DNA from: Luteolibacter sp. SL250
Lineage (GTDB): Bacteria > Verrucomicrobiota > Verrucomicrobiia > Verrucomicrobiales > Akkermansiaceae
Length of the DNA stretch: 64,000 nucleotides
Direction: 5' to 3'
NCBI RefSeq assembly: GCF_026625605.1
Contig: NZ_CP113054.1
Span: 1,178,001-1,242,000, forward strand
Shown: positions 18,801-27,184 of the stretch, one piece after another
How positions within the stretch are numbered: position 1 is the first letter of the stretch
Layout: each line of letters opens with the position of its first letter
Position numbers and translations under genes: made by a program
The notes under the pieces: model-generated
What the model was told of the DNA's origin: nothing
What the model saw: the letters and a program-made list of their open reading frames with translations, nothing else
Database searches by the model: none

Positions 18801-19277
18801 TCAGAGATTCCCGACGATGGCTGGAGGGGCCAGGAAAATGAGCGTGCCGTGCTTGGAAGGCGGATGGACCCTGACACAGGCGAGCGAGCCTTTCTTCATC
18901 TCGATGGCGTTGCCGCGGGCGCCCAGCAGCCACTGGATCAGTTCGGAGAGGTCGGGTTCATGGCCGATGACGGCCACTCGCCCGAATTCACGGTAGGCCG
19001 TCAGTTCGTTGAGCGCGGTGTCCGGGTGCATGCCCGCCGCCAGCCATGGGACGACCGTGGGTGCGGGCAGTCCGGCGGCGGCGCAGAACTCGTCCGCGGT
19101 CTGGCGGGCACGCGCCAGCGGGCTGCACAACACCAGTTCCGGCAACATGCCGGAGGATTTCAGGAGGTGGCCGGCATCCCGTGACTGGATCCGGCCTTTC
19201 TCCAGCAGTTCCCGTCCTGCGTCACCGGATGGATGGTGGTCCTCCGCTTTCCCGTGGCGCAGTATGATGAGTTCCAT
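18801..19277 (-). CDS. SixA-like phosphohistidine phosphatase (histidine phosphatase superfamily)
   Basis: 158 residues from the ATG at 19277. The catalytic motif LRHGKAE stands at residues 5-11, followed by the second arginine in CSPLARARQTAD and the second histidine in VIGHEPDLSELI. This is the short SixA-type branch of the histidine phosphatases, which dephosphorylate phosphohistidine on signalling proteins in characterised members. The natural substrate here is unknown. It lies 25 bp downstream of fabG on the same strand. Confidence 0.88.
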   Translation of the reverse strand: MELIILRHGKAEDHHPSGDAGRELLEKGRIQSRDAGHLLKSSGMLPELVLCSPLARARQTADEFCAAAGLPAPTVVPWLAAGMHPDTALNELTAYREFGRVAVIGHEPDLSELIQWLLGARGNAIEMKKGSLACVRVHPPSKHGTLIFLAPPAIVGNL

Positions 19278-19302
19278 GATCCTCCAATATGGCACCGCCA
19301 CC

Positions 19303-20049
19303 TCACATTGTCATCCCGCCATCGACCGCCAGCACCTGGCCGGTGATGTAGCGTGCGGACGGACTGGCGAGGAAGGCCACCGCTTCCGCGATGTCCTTCG
19401 TGTTGCCGAAGGTCGCCAGCGGGATCTTGCCGATCACGGCTTCCTTCACGGCTTCCGGCAGCTCGTCGGTCATGTCCGTGGTGATGAAGCCGGGGGCGAT
19501 GGCGTTGCAGGTCACCTGGCGGCCCGCCAGTTCCCGTGCGACGGCCTTGGTGAAGCCGATGAGGCCGGCCTTCGATGCGGAGTAGTTCGCCTGGCCCGCG
19601 TTGCCGATGAGGCCGATGACGGAGGCGATGTTGATGATGCGGGCGTCCTCCGCCTTCATCAGCACGCGCATGAAGCCCTTCACGGTGTTGAAGGCGCCCT
19701 TCAGGTTCGTGTCCAGCACGGTGTCCCAGTCCTCTTCCTTCATCCGCATGAGCAGGCCGTCACGGGTGACACCGGCGTTGTTGACCAGAATGTTCACGGT
19801 GCCGAAGTCCTCGCTGATCTTCTTCGCCAGTTCCTGGACGGCGGTGTGGTCCGCCACGTCCACGGCGTAGGCCTTCGCCGAACCGGGAAACTCCGCGTTG
19901 ATCTCGTCCGCGGCTTTTCCGCAGCTCGATTCACTGCGGCTGACCACCGCGACCTTCGCGCCTTCCGCGGCGAGCGCGCGGGCGATTTCCTGACCGATTC
20001 CCCGGCCGCCTCCGGTGACAACGGCGGTTTTGTTGGCAAAGCGTGACAT
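19303..20049 (-). CDS. fabG: 3-oxoacyl-[acyl-carrier-protein] reductase
   Basis: 248 residues from the ATG at 20049, typical of FabG, which reduces beta-ketoacyl-ACP with NADPH in fatty-acid elongation. The cofactor motif is TGGGRGIGQ and the structural motif is NNAGVTRDGLL. The catalytic Tyr/Lys are in YSASKAGLIGFTK, followed by NAIAPGFITTDMT and the C-terminal GQVLAVDGGMTM. Frame continues a few codons upstream, but MSRFANKTAVVTG is the usual start. No other fab genes flank it, so another SDR substrate cannot be fully excluded. Confidence 0.92.
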   Translation of the reverse strand: MSRFANKTAVVTGGGRGIGQEIARALAAEGAKVAVVSRSESSCGKAADEINAEFPGSAKAYAVDVADHTAVQELAKKISEDFGTVNILVNNAGVTRDGLLMRMKEEDWDTVLDTNLKGAFNTVKGFMRVLMKAEDARIINIASVIGLIGNAGQANYSASKAGLIGFTKAVARELAGRQVTCNAIAPGFITTDMTDELPEAVKEAVIGKIPLATFGNTKDIAEAVAFLASPSARYITGQVLAVDGGMTM

Positions 20050-20149
20050 GCGGCGAGAGTGGGGGGGAGCCGCGCGGGGTGTCAATCCATTGCGGGGTTC
20101 ACCCGGATGCCGGGACTACGCGGGATTTCCTGCCGGAGAATCCTGAAAC

Positions 20150-20234
20150 CACTGATTTACTGATTCCACTGATTTGAAGAGAGGAACGGATGGCCTTTTG
20201 GCAATACTTCCCGGTCTGCATCAGTAAATCAGTG
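20150..20234. repeat. CACTGATT-type iterated inverted repeat
   Basis: CACTGATTTACTGAT at 20150-20164 is mirrored exactly as ATCAGTAAATCAGTG at 20220-20234. A further CACTGATT unit follows the left arm. The same 8-9 base unit recurs as an inverted array at 53757-53835. Nothing in the rest of the 20050-20396 gap looks like a gene. Confidence 0.75.
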
Positions 20235-20349
20235 CAATTTGGCTCAGTCTTCAGAAACCGGTTCGCCTATCTCCGCTGCGCTACGATTGTGATAATCCTT
20301 TTTCAAATTCCGGTTTGAGCTTCCGGCATTAGGTAGCTCTGACGGGAGT

Positions 20350-20389
20350 AAGGTAGGTCATGGACAATCCGCCCGCCCCTGCCTACCTT
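20350..20389 (+). promoter_or_regulatory. Hairpin just upstream of the thyA start
   Basis: AAGGTAGG (20350-20357) is perfectly complementary to CCTACCTT (20382-20389), and the stem ends seven bases before the thyA ATG. The only purine-rich ribosome-binding-like sequence nearby is inside the left arm. The structure may influence thyA translation. It could instead be one more REP-like element. Confidence 0.4.
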
Positions 20390-20396
20390 GCGCGCC

Positions 20397-21209
20397 ATGA
20401 AGGCGTATCTGGAACTCATGCGGGATGTCCTGGTGAACGGCGAGCACCGTGCCGACCGGACGGGGACGGGGACCATCTCGGTTTTCGGCAGGCAGGCCAG
20501 GTATGATCTCCGCGAGGGCTTCCCCTGTGTGACGACCAAGAAGCTCCACCTGCGCTCCATCATCCACGAGCTGCTGTGGTTCCTGAAAGGGGAGACGAAC
20601 ACCCGCTACCTCACCGAAAACGGCGTCACCATCTGGGACGAGTGGGCCGATGAGAACGGCGACCTCGGCCCGGTGTATGGCAGGCAATGGCGATCCTGGC
20701 CGACCGCCGACGGCCGCACCGTCGATCAGATCCGCATGCTGGTGGACGGCCTGAAAGGCAACCCGCACTCCCGCCGCCACATCGTCTCCGCGTGGAATGT
20801 CGGCCAGCTCAACCAGATGGCCCTGCCACCGTGCCACCTCCTTTTCCAATTTTACGTCCATGAACCGGTGGATGGCGGAAAGCCCGGCCTGTCCTGCCAG
20901 CTATACCAGCGCAGCGCGGACCTGTTCCTCGGCGTGCCGTTCAACATCGCCTCCTATGCGCTGCTGACGGAGATGGTCGCGCACGTCTGCGGCTTCGAGG
21001 CCCGTGACTTCGTCCACACCTTCGGCGACGTCCACGTCTATCAGAACCACCTGGAGCAGGCGCAGCTCCAGCTTTCCCGCGAGCCGCGGAAGCTGCCGAA
21101 GCTCTGGATCAACCCGGAGATCACGGACCTGGATGCGTTCACCTTCGACGACTTCCGCCTGGACAACTATGACCCGCATCCGGCGATCAAGGCCCCTGTC
21201 GCGATCTGA
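20397..21209 (+). CDS. thyA: Thymidylate synthase
   Basis: 270 residues, close to the usual 264 of ThyA, which methylates dUMP to dTMP using methylenetetrahydrofolate. Signatures: [49 protein letters not shown], the catalytic cysteine in [15 protein letters not shown], and [20 protein letters not shown]. The ATG at 20397 opens [12 protein letters not shown], the standard start. It is followed two bases after the stop by folA, the classical pairing because ThyA oxidises folate to dihydrofolate. Confidence 0.98.
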   Translation: MKAYLELMRDVLVNGEHRADRTGTGTISVFGRQARYDLREGFPCVTTKKLHLRSIIHELLWFLKGETNTRYLTENGVTIWDEWADENGDLGPVYGRQWRSWPTADGRTVDQIRMLVDGLKGNPHSRRHIVSAWNVGQLNQMALPPCHLLFQFYVHEPVDGGKPGLSCQLYQRSADLFLGVPFNIASYALLTEMVAHVCGFEARDFVHTFGDVHVYQNHLEQAQLQLSREPRKLPKLWINPEITDLDAFTFDDFRLDNYDPHPAIKAPVAI

Positions 21210-21211
21210 GC

Positions 21212-21742
21212 ATGGAGGCCATGAGCGTGCAACTGACAGCGGTGGTGGCGATGACGGCGGATCGGGTCATCGGAAAGGATGGCACCCTGCCGTGGCACCT
21301 GCCGGAGGACCTGAAATTTTTCAAACGCACCACATCAGGCCACCCCATCGTCATGGGGCGGAAAACCTACGAATCCATCGGCAGACCGCTGCCGAAGCGG
21401 CGGAACATCGTCCTCACCCGGGACCGCGGATGGTCCGCGGAGGGGGTGGAGGTGATCCATGCCCCAGAGGAACTACAGGATCTGCCCGGGCTGGACGGGC
21501 GTGTGTTCGTCATCGGCGGGGCGGAGATCTACCGTGCGTTCACCCCGTTGCTGGACGACTGGCTGGTGAGCCATGTGGCGGAGAGCTACGACGGGGACAC
21601 GCGGCTCGCGCCATTCGAGGCGGAGTTTCCCGCTTGGGAAACCGTGGAGACTTTCCCGGAGTTCGAGGTGCGGCGCTGGAGCCGCGTCACTGGTCCCGCC
21701 GGGGCAGCGACCACGGGGGATTCTTCTCCAGCATCTCCTTGA
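21212..21742 (+). CDS. folA: Dihydrofolate reductase
   Basis: 176 residues. DHFR motifs are complete: LTAVVAMTADRVIGKDGTLP, WHLPEDLKFFKRTT, PIVMGRKTYESIG and VFVIGGAEIYRAF. It regenerates tetrahydrofolate from the dihydrofolate made by ThyA. An internal ATG at 21221 is an alternative start; 21212 is kept because it is two bases from the thyA stop. The last 20 residues (rich in Gly, Ala, Ser, Pro) extend beyond the usual DHFR fold and overlap the convergent RDD gene by 56 bases. Confidence 0.96.
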   Translation: MEAMSVQLTAVVAMTADRVIGKDGTLPWHLPEDLKFFKRTTSGHPIVMGRKTYESIGRPLPKRRNIVLTRDRGWSAEGVEVIHAPEELQDLPGLDGRVFVIGGAEIYRAFTPLLDDWLVSHVAESYDGDTRLAPFEAEFPAWETVETFPEFEVRRWSRVTGPAGAATTGDSSPASP

Positions 21743-22535
21743 GCGGCTTTCCTTGCTCCGTGTTCAGGTCCTTGGCCATCAGTTTCATGACCACCGGACT
21801 GATCACGCCGAACTGGAGTTGCAGCGCACCGAAGAAGGCGCACACCAGCGTCACGACCTTCCATGCCACGAACGGTTTCGGGTCCACCCGGTGTTTGCCG
21901 ACGTGATCCCATACCGGAGCGCCGATGCGTTTCGTGGTGAATGCGCTCAGCGCCATGCAGAACAGCAACACATAGGGGATGGCGAAGCCGATGCCGATGA
22001 AATACACCCGGAGCGCGCGGCGGGTGGACTGACCCAGTGTGAGGTGGGAGCCATCCAGGTTGGTTACCTTCAGTCCGAGCAGCCACTTGCCCGGGGTCCT
22101 GCCAAAGCGGTGGATCAGCAGGGTCTCGATCACGAACCAGGGTACGAGACGGGTCATCGCCACCATGGGATTGGTGAACAGGGCCTCGATGTTGCGGCCG
22201 GTGAGCCACATCAGGAACCACCAGATGCCGACATAGAGATAGATGTCGAACCAGCGCGCCCAGAAGCGGCGCAGGATGCGCGGTTTCCCAAGGACGACCG
22301 GCGGGATTGGAGGCAGGGGTGGAGGCCCCGGCTGCGGCGTTGGTTCCACCGGTTCCGGCTTTTTGATGAACTCATCCCGGAACAGGGAGATCTCGGAGAG
22401 CGTGGTCCAGGCGGGGAGGCCCTCATGCCATGCCGGGCTGGATGCCTCCAGGTCCCCGGTGCCGATCCTGCGGCGGATCTCGTAGTCGTGGAACGGGCCG
22501 GACTTTTCGCCGTCCTTGATGAGCCAGATTTCCAT
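21687..22535 (-). CDS. RDD-family membrane protein with N-terminal GYF_2 domain
   Basis: 282 residues from the ATG at 22535. Residues 1-50 form a GYF_2 (DUF4339) module (EIWLIKDGEKSGPF, then PAWHEGLPAWTTLSEI). A proline-rich linker follows, then an RDD domain with the Arg-Asp pair in RRFWARWFDIYLYVG and the second motif FGRTPGKWLLGLKV. Three to four membrane helices are predicted. RDD proteins are integral membrane proteins of uncertain function, sometimes transport-linked. It sits four bases downstream of the permease gene on the same strand and overlaps the folA 3' end. Confidence 0.88.
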   Translation of the reverse strand: MEIWLIKDGEKSGPFHDYEIRRRIGTGDLEASSPAWHEGLPAWTTLSEISLFRDEFIKKPEPVEPTPQPGPPPLPPIPPVVLGKPRILRRFWARWFDIYLYVGIWWFLMWLTGRNIEALFTNPMVAMTRLVPWFVIETLLIHRFGRTPGKWLLGLKVTNLDGSHLTLGQSTRRALRVYFIGIGFAIPYVLLFCMALSAFTTKRIGAPVWDHVGKHRVDPKPFVAWKVVTLVCAFFGALQLQFGVISPVVMKLMAKDLNTEQGKPLKEMLEKNPPWSLPRRDQ

Positions 22536-22539
22536 GGCG

Positions 22540-24114
22540 TCAGAGGTTGCGCAGGGATTTGGCCGCATCGCTGCGGGCGGCGAAGAACGCGGGCACCAGC
22601 GCGGCGAGCGAGCAGAGGACGAAGCCCATCAGCGCGAACATCGCCTGCTCCACCGGGTTGTTGTGCGCGGGCAGCATGTCAAAGCCGGTGAAGTTGGATG
22701 AGAAGGGATCGAAACCCACGCTGCGCAGCGCGGACTGGATCTCCGCCCGGAAGCGGATGATCAGGCGTCCGAAGCCGACGCCGAGGATCGCCCCGAGCAC
22801 ACCCAGGATCATGCCTTGGTAAAGGAACACCCGGATGATTTGTGACGGGGTGGCGCCAAGGGCCTTCATCACGCCGATCTCGCGCCGCTTCTGGATGGTC
22901 ACGGTGAACATGACCGCCATCATCGAGAACGCGGAGATCACGGCGATCAGGCTCAGCACGAAATACATCATCCCGCGCTGCTGGTTGATGAGGAGGAAGA
23001 AGCCTTCGTATTGCTCGCCCCAGGTGCCCGCGCGCCAGCCTTCACCCATGTTCCGGATGGCTTCGCGCGCGACGTCGTCGGAAAGGTTCGCGTCCGTGAG
23101 GCGCAGGGAGATCCCCTGGACGTTGTTGTCCAGTCCGGCCAGCGCCTGTGCGAGGTGCAGCGGGGCGAACACGTCCGGCGTGTTGGCCATCTGCGAGGAT
23201 TTGTAGACGCCGATGATCTCCGCCTCCTTCGGCATGACGATGGTCTTCAGGTTCTTGAAGGCCTCGTTGTTCATTTTTTCCGCATCGCTGGTGTCGAGCG
23301 CGGTGACCTTCGCGGCGATGGCGTCCCTGGTTTCGGCCGTGACGGTGTATTTTCCCGCCTGCTCGCCGCCATCGGCCGTTTCCATGGCCACCATGATGTC
23401 CTGCACCAGGGCGGATTCCTGCTCGCGGATCTCTGACATGCGGAGGCCGTCCAGCATGCCGTAGAGATTCTGGAATTCCTCGAAGGGAAGGGAGAATTTG
23501 TCGCCATCGGCCTTCCAACCGGTGGTGAAGGCGTCTTTGATCACCTTCCACTCCTCCGGGTGTTCCTCGCGCAGCGGCGGCTTGTCGGTCGCCTTGTAGG
23601 CGTGCATCACCTGGTCGAAGTTGCGGGCGGAGTAGAGCTTGATCTTGCTGCCGATGCCCACATCCATGCCACTGCTGCGGAAGCCGTTGATGAGGGTGGA
23701 GGAAACGATCACCCGGTCATCCAGGCCCATGTCCGCTGAGGACTCCGGGAAGTCCACGGTATCCAGCATGTTCTTGAGGCCTTCGATCTGTCCGGGCTTG
23801 GTGGTATCCACCCCGTGGAAATAGACCGGCCGTTGGGACGAGCCGATGTCCAGCAGCACGTAGTCCGCCACGTAACCTTCGGCGGATTCGACAAAGGGAA
23901 GGGACTTGGCCTTTTCCGCGACCTTGTTCCAGTCCGCCAGTGGGGTGTCAGCCACACCGAGCGCGGGATGACTCAGCAGGACATGGGGGGAAAAGCCGAG
24001 CAGGCGGTTCTTCACATCGCGCTCCAGGCCGGAATAGACGGCCATGACCACGACGAGGACCAGCACGCCGAGCATCACGCCGACAAGCGAGATCAGCGTG
24101 AAGGAGGAAAGCAT
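22540..24114 (-). CDS. LolC/LolE/FtsX-type ABC transporter permease
   Basis: 524 residues from the ATG at 24114. The first membrane helix is TLISLVGVMLGVLVLVVVMA, then a large periplasmic domain, then three helices near the C-terminus including KRREIGVMKALGATPSQIIR, the coupling-helix motif of this family. LolCDE extracts lipoproteins from the inner membrane. It is longer than E. coli LolC (about 400) because of the periplasmic part. The frame remains open 69 bases upstream of the ATG and encodes a family-like FSLLLARRYLNPRRS, yet offers no ATG, GTG or TTG; the true start may be a rare codon. No ATPase gene is adjacent. Confidence 0.83.
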   Translation of the reverse strand: MLSSFTLISLVGVMLGVLVLVVVMAVYSGLERDVKNRLLGFSPHVLLSHPALGVADTPLADWNKVAEKAKSLPFVESAEGYVADYVLLDIGSSQRPVYFHGVDTTKPGQIEGLKNMLDTVDFPESSADMGLDDRVIVSSTLINGFRSSGMDVGIGSKIKLYSARNFDQVMHAYKATDKPPLREEHPEEWKVIKDAFTTGWKADGDKFSLPFEEFQNLYGMLDGLRMSEIREQESALVQDIMVAMETADGGEQAGKYTVTAETRDAIAAKVTALDTSDAEKMNNEAFKNLKTIVMPKEAEIIGVYKSSQMANTPDVFAPLHLAQALAGLDNNVQGISLRLTDANLSDDVAREAIRNMGEGWRAGTWGEQYEGFFLLINQQRGMMYFVLSLIAVISAFSMMAVMFTVTIQKRREIGVMKALGATPSQIIRVFLYQGMILGVLGAILGVGFGRLIIRFRAEIQSALRSVGFDPFSSNFTGFDMLPAHNNPVEQAMFALMGFVLCSLAALVPAFFAARSDAAKSLRNL

Positions 24115-24213
24115 CGACCGCCGCGGGTTCAGGTAGCGGCGTGCCAGGAGGAGGCTGAAGGATTTGCGTTTGATGCCGTCTAGCTAAACGCTGCCAGACC
24201 ATCGGGCAAGCGC

Positions 24214-25125
24214 CTACTCGCCCTCCGGCAGTCCCAGCAGGTCCAGGATCCGCTGGAGGTCGTCGTCTCCGTAATACTCGATCTCGATGCGGCCTTTCTT
24301 CGGCGTGTGGTGGATCGCCACGTGGGTGGCGAACGCCTCACGCAGCCGGTTGGAGATCGCACGGATGTGGATGTCCGTTTCGCGCGGCGTGGGGGCCGCG
24401 GGTTTCTTCGGGTCGCCGGAGGGGGCGGATTCACCGGCAAGGAAGGACTGGGCGAGCTTTTCCGCCGCGCGGACGGTGAGCTGGCGCTTCAGGATCTGGT
24501 CGGACGCCAGGAGCTGGCTGTCCTGGTCCTTGATGGCGAGGATGGCCTTCGCGTGGCCGACGGAAAGGCGGGCCTGGGCGACGAGGGACTGCACATCCTT
24601 GTGCAGGTCCAGCAGGCGCATCGCGTTCGCCACACTGGCGCGGGACTTGCCCACGCGGGCGGCGATTTCTTCCTGCTTCAGGGAAAATTCCTTGGCCAGG
24701 CGGACGTAGCCGGTGGCCTCTTCCATCGGGTTGAGTCCCTCGCGCTGGAGGTTCTCGATGAGGGCCATCTCCAGCACATCGCGGTCGGACGCCTCCCGCT
24801 CGATGATCGGTGCGGTGGCCAGGCCCAGCTTCTTCGACGCGCGCCAGCGGCGTTCACCGGCGATGAGTTCGTATTTCCCGTCCACCACGCGGACGATGAG
24901 CGGTTGGATGATGCCGTGCTGGCGGATGGACTCCACCAGGTCATCCAGCGGGGATTCCACGAACACGGTGCGCGGCTGGAGCGGACTGGGGACGATCTGG
25001 TCGAGCGGCACGTCACGCACCCTCTTCGCATCATCCGGGGACGCGGCGGGGTTCTCCGCCGCTTGGGCGCCGGCCTGCTTCTTGATGAGAGCGCCGAGTC
25101 CTTTTCCGAGTGCCTGTTTCGCCAT
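24214..25125 (-). CDS. parB: Chromosome partitioning protein ParB
   Basis: 303 residues from the ATG at 25125 (MAKQALGKGLGALI, the typical ParB opening with the ParA-stimulating LGKGLGALI). The CTPase/ParB box I is GERRWRASKKLGL, box II is ENLQREGLNPMEEA, and the helix-turn-helix for parS lies near IAARVGKSRASVANAMRL. The C-terminal dimerisation segment ends DDLQRILDLLGL. ParB spreads from parS sites to organise the origin region. parA is not in the window, and no full parS was found. Confidence 0.95.
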   Translation of the reverse strand: MAKQALGKGLGALIKKQAGAQAAENPAASPDDAKRVRDVPLDQIVPSPLQPRTVFVESPLDDLVESIRQHGIIQPLIVRVVDGKYELIAGERRWRASKKLGLATAPIIEREASDRDVLEMALIENLQREGLNPMEEATGYVRLAKEFSLKQEEIAARVGKSRASVANAMRLLDLHKDVQSLVAQARLSVGHAKAILAIKDQDSQLLASDQILKRQLTVRAAEKLAQSFLAGESAPSGDPKKPAAPTPRETDIHIRAISNRLREAFATHVAIHHTPKKGRIEIEYYGDDDLQRILDLLGLPEGE

Positions 25126-25217
25126 GGGGGGAGGATGGTTAGCAGGACGGTCAGGGAAATCCAAGCGGATTCCGGGCGCACTTGACGGAACGGGGGCGCG
25201 ACGGCATCCATGAGGGC

Positions 25218-25883
25218 GTGAAATTATCGTGCCCACGACAAATCGCCGGATTTCTGATGATTTCCGCCGTCCTCGCCACAGCCCAGCCTCCGGGCGTCGC
25301 CCCGTTGCCCGCCATGCCCGCCGGGGAGGCCGCATCCCAGGTCGCCCCTCCGGCGGTCCTGCAGGCAGCGCAGTCGGCGGTCGCCCAACTGGGTGAGCAG
25401 GTTGTCCAGGGCCGCTACCAGGTGGCCGTGGAGCGCATGAATCCACTTTGGAAAGATCGCATGGCTGCACGCATGGGGGGCATCGAGGCGCTGGAGAAGC
25501 AGCTTGCGGGCGTTTCCGAACAGATGATCCAGCAGGGCATCACCATCATTTCCTTCGAGCCACAGGGCCAACCCACTTCCTACGAGGTAGGCCCTGGCAA
25601 GAAAGTGGAGAATGTCGGCGGGCAGCAGGTGGAAAGCCTCATTTACACGAAATGGCTGGTGCTGGTGCCCACGCTGACGAAGTTCAGGATCTTTCCGAAG
25701 GGTTCGCAGAAAGCCGTGGTGATCGAGAGCACCGGCTTCCAGGCCGCCATCTCCGACAAGGACAAGAATGACTGGACCTTCATCGACGGCTCCAGCCTCC
25801 CCCAGAGCGAGCTCCGCAAGCTGTTCATCAACCTGCCCCAGGATATCGCGCTGCCCCCGCTCGGGAAACGGGAAGTCCGCTGA
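25218..25883 (+). CDS. Secreted hypothetical protein
   Basis: 221 residues from a GTG at 25218, chosen because it gives a signal peptide (KLSCPRQIAGFLMISAVLATAQ); an ATG at 25257 is the alternative. The mature protein begins with a Pro/Ala-rich stretch, then a helix with VAQLGEQVVQGRYQVAVERM. A mixed alpha/beta domain follows, ending in a segment with KDKNDWTFIDGSSLPQSELR, reminiscent of small periplasmic proteins that look like NTF2-type folds. No family is recognised. The SET-domain gene begins 12 bases after its stop, so the two are probably co-transcribed. Confidence 0.75.
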   Translation: MKLSCPRQIAGFLMISAVLATAQPPGVAPLPAMPAGEAASQVAPPAVLQAAQSAVAQLGEQVVQGRYQVAVERMNPLWKDRMAARMGGIEALEKQLAGVSEQMIQQGITIISFEPQGQPTSYEVGPGKKVENVGGQQVESLIYTKWLVLVPTLTKFRIFPKGSQKAVVIESTGFQAAISDKDKNDWTFIDGSSLPQSELRKLFINLPQDIALPPLGKREVR

Positions 25884-25895
25884 CCTTCCACCTCC

Positions 25896-26462
25896 ATGGC
25901 CAAGAAGAAAACCAACTCCGTGAAGGAGAACAACGACTCCCACAAAAAGCTCCTCGAACTATGGAACCGGGGACAGAGCAAGCTCTGTGAGGTGCGGGAT
26001 TCCGACATCCATGGCCGGGGCGTCTACGCCTCCACCTTCATCGAGAAGGAGACCCGCATCATCGAATACATCGGTGAACTTATCGGGAAGGATGAGAGCG
26101 AGAAGCGCGCCCTGAAACAGCATGAGAAGTCCGTCGAGTCCGGCGACGCCGCGGTCTATATCTTCACCTTGTCGAAGAACTACGACATCGACGGCAACGT
26201 CCCCTGGAACACGGCGCGCCTCATCAACCATTCCTGCAATCCCAACTGCGAGGCATGGATCGTCGGGCGGAAGATTTTCATCTACTCCCTCCGGGACATC
26301 CAGAAAGGGGAGGAACTCAGCTTCGACTACGGCTTCGACATCGAGTGCTACGAGGACCACCTCTGCCGCTGTGGCTCCGCGGAGTGCATCGGCTACATCG
26401 TCGCCCAGGCGCAGTGGCCGGACCTGCGGAAGCGGCTGGAGGAAAAGGCGGGCAGGGCGTAG
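25896..26462 (+). CDS. SET-domain protein lysine methyltransferase
   Basis: 188 residues that form almost nothing but a SET domain. GRGVYAS stands near 40, YIGELI near 58-63, the AdoMet/active-site motif NHSCNPNC at 111-118, and the catalytic-type LSFDYGF at 141-147. A post-SET-like cysteine cluster with Cys157, Cys159 and Cys164 (CRCGSAEC), with Cys115 or Cys118, could bind zinc. In eukaryotes such enzymes methylate histone lysines. Bacterial members methylate other proteins or nucleoid proteins; the substrate here is unknown. The TAG stop is also the head of a REP-like repeat. Confidence 0.9.
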   Translation: MAKKKTNSVKENNDSHKKLLELWNRGQSKLCEVRDSDIHGRGVYASTFIEKETRIIEYIGELIGKDESEKRALKQHEKSVESGDAAVYIFTLSKNYDIDGNVPWNTARLINHSCNPNCEAWIVGRKIFIYSLRDIQKGEELSFDYGFDIECYEDHLCRCGSAECIGYIVAQAQWPDLRKRLEEKAGRA

Positions 26463-26484
26463 CGAACCTCGTGAGAAGTTCGGC
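26459..26484 (+). repeat. GTAG-headed REP-like palindrome overlapping a stop codon
   Basis: A 26-base copy of the family seen at 2710 and 2825: GTAGCGAA, then CCTCGTGAGAAG, then TTCGGC. Its TAG is the stop codon of the SET gene. Downstream to about 26550 are further GC palindromes such as CACCTGATGG and CCACTTCCGTGG, so the intergenic space before the GNAT gene is mostly repeat. Confidence 0.7.
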
Positions 26485-26546
26485 TGGGCGGACCCTCCAT
26501 CACCTGATGGCGGCAATCCCGGGAGAGGTCCCCACCACTTCCGTGG

Positions 26547-27101
26547 CTAGGCCACCCGCGCATACACCCTCGTGTCCCGCAGGTGTCCGGCGGGATTGAG
26601 CCGCTCATTGCGCAGCATTCCTTCAAGCTGGAATCCCGCGCGCTCCGCGACCTTCCAGCTTGCCGTGTTCCGGTCATCCGTGGTGAGGAACACCCGGTTC
26701 GCGCCCAGCTTCTCCAGAGCATGGTCCGCCAGAGCACGCACGGCTTCCGTGATGTAGCCGCAGCCACTGAACGCAGCGTGCCCCCAGTAGCCGATCTCGA
26801 ATTTCCCCGCTTTCCAGTCCGCGTCATGCAACCCGCTGCCACCGACGAGCGAACCGCACTCTTTCCGGAAAACGAGGGCCATCAGGTCTTCGTTGCGGAG
26901 GAACCTCCCGTGGGCCAAGCGGCAGCTTTCCTCGGATTCCTCAACGGTCGGCGGCGGAGTCACCCACACCAGCCAAGGAGCAAGGCGTTCCATGGAGGCA
27001 TGGATGGCGGCATTGAAAACCGCTCCATCCCCCGGTCGTGCCGTCCGGATGATGAGGCGCTCCGTTTCGATCTGTTGCGGAAGTGTTGTAAGAATGCCCA
27101 T
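26547..27101 (-). CDS. GNAT-family N-acetyltransferase, RimJ/RimL type
   Basis: 184 residues from the ATG at 27101. The order of motifs fits ribosomal-protein-type acetyltransferases: ETERLIIRTARPGD at the N-terminus, EIGYWGHAAFSGCGYITEAV for acetyl-CoA binding, and VFLTTDDRNTASWKVAERAG followed by GFQLEGML. These enzymes transfer acetyl groups to protein N-termini or small amines; the substrate cannot be assigned. The reading frame runs a further 41 codons upstream but without family character. Confidence 0.9.
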   Translation of the reverse strand: MGILTTLPQQIETERLIIRTARPGDGAVFNAAIHASMERLAPWLVWVTPPPTVEESEESCRLAHGRFLRNEDLMALVFRKECGSLVGGSGLHDADWKAGKFEIGYWGHAAFSGCGYITEAVRALADHALEKLGANRVFLTTDDRNTASWKVAERAGFQLEGMLRNERLNPAGHLRDTRVYARVA

Positions 27102-27136
27102 GGCGGGAAAAACGAATGGCCTGGGGGCCGGAAATG

Positions 27137-27168
27137 AAAAGCGGCGGAACCCGGATGGGCACCGCCGC
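27137..27168 (-). terminator. Intrinsic terminator of the outer-membrane barrel gene
   Basis: On the minus strand GCGGCGG (27162-27168) pairs with CCGCCGC (27141-27147) and is followed by TTTT. It sits 17 bases past the stop of the barrel gene at 27185. The U-tract is short, but stem and placement are good. Confidence 0.65.
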
Positions 27169-27184
27169 ATTCCGGAACAAAAAA

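Noticed and set aside
19009..20046. Plus-strand 345-codon frame over SixA and fabG
   Set aside because: Antisense of fabG and the phosphatase; its composition is a mirrored shadow.
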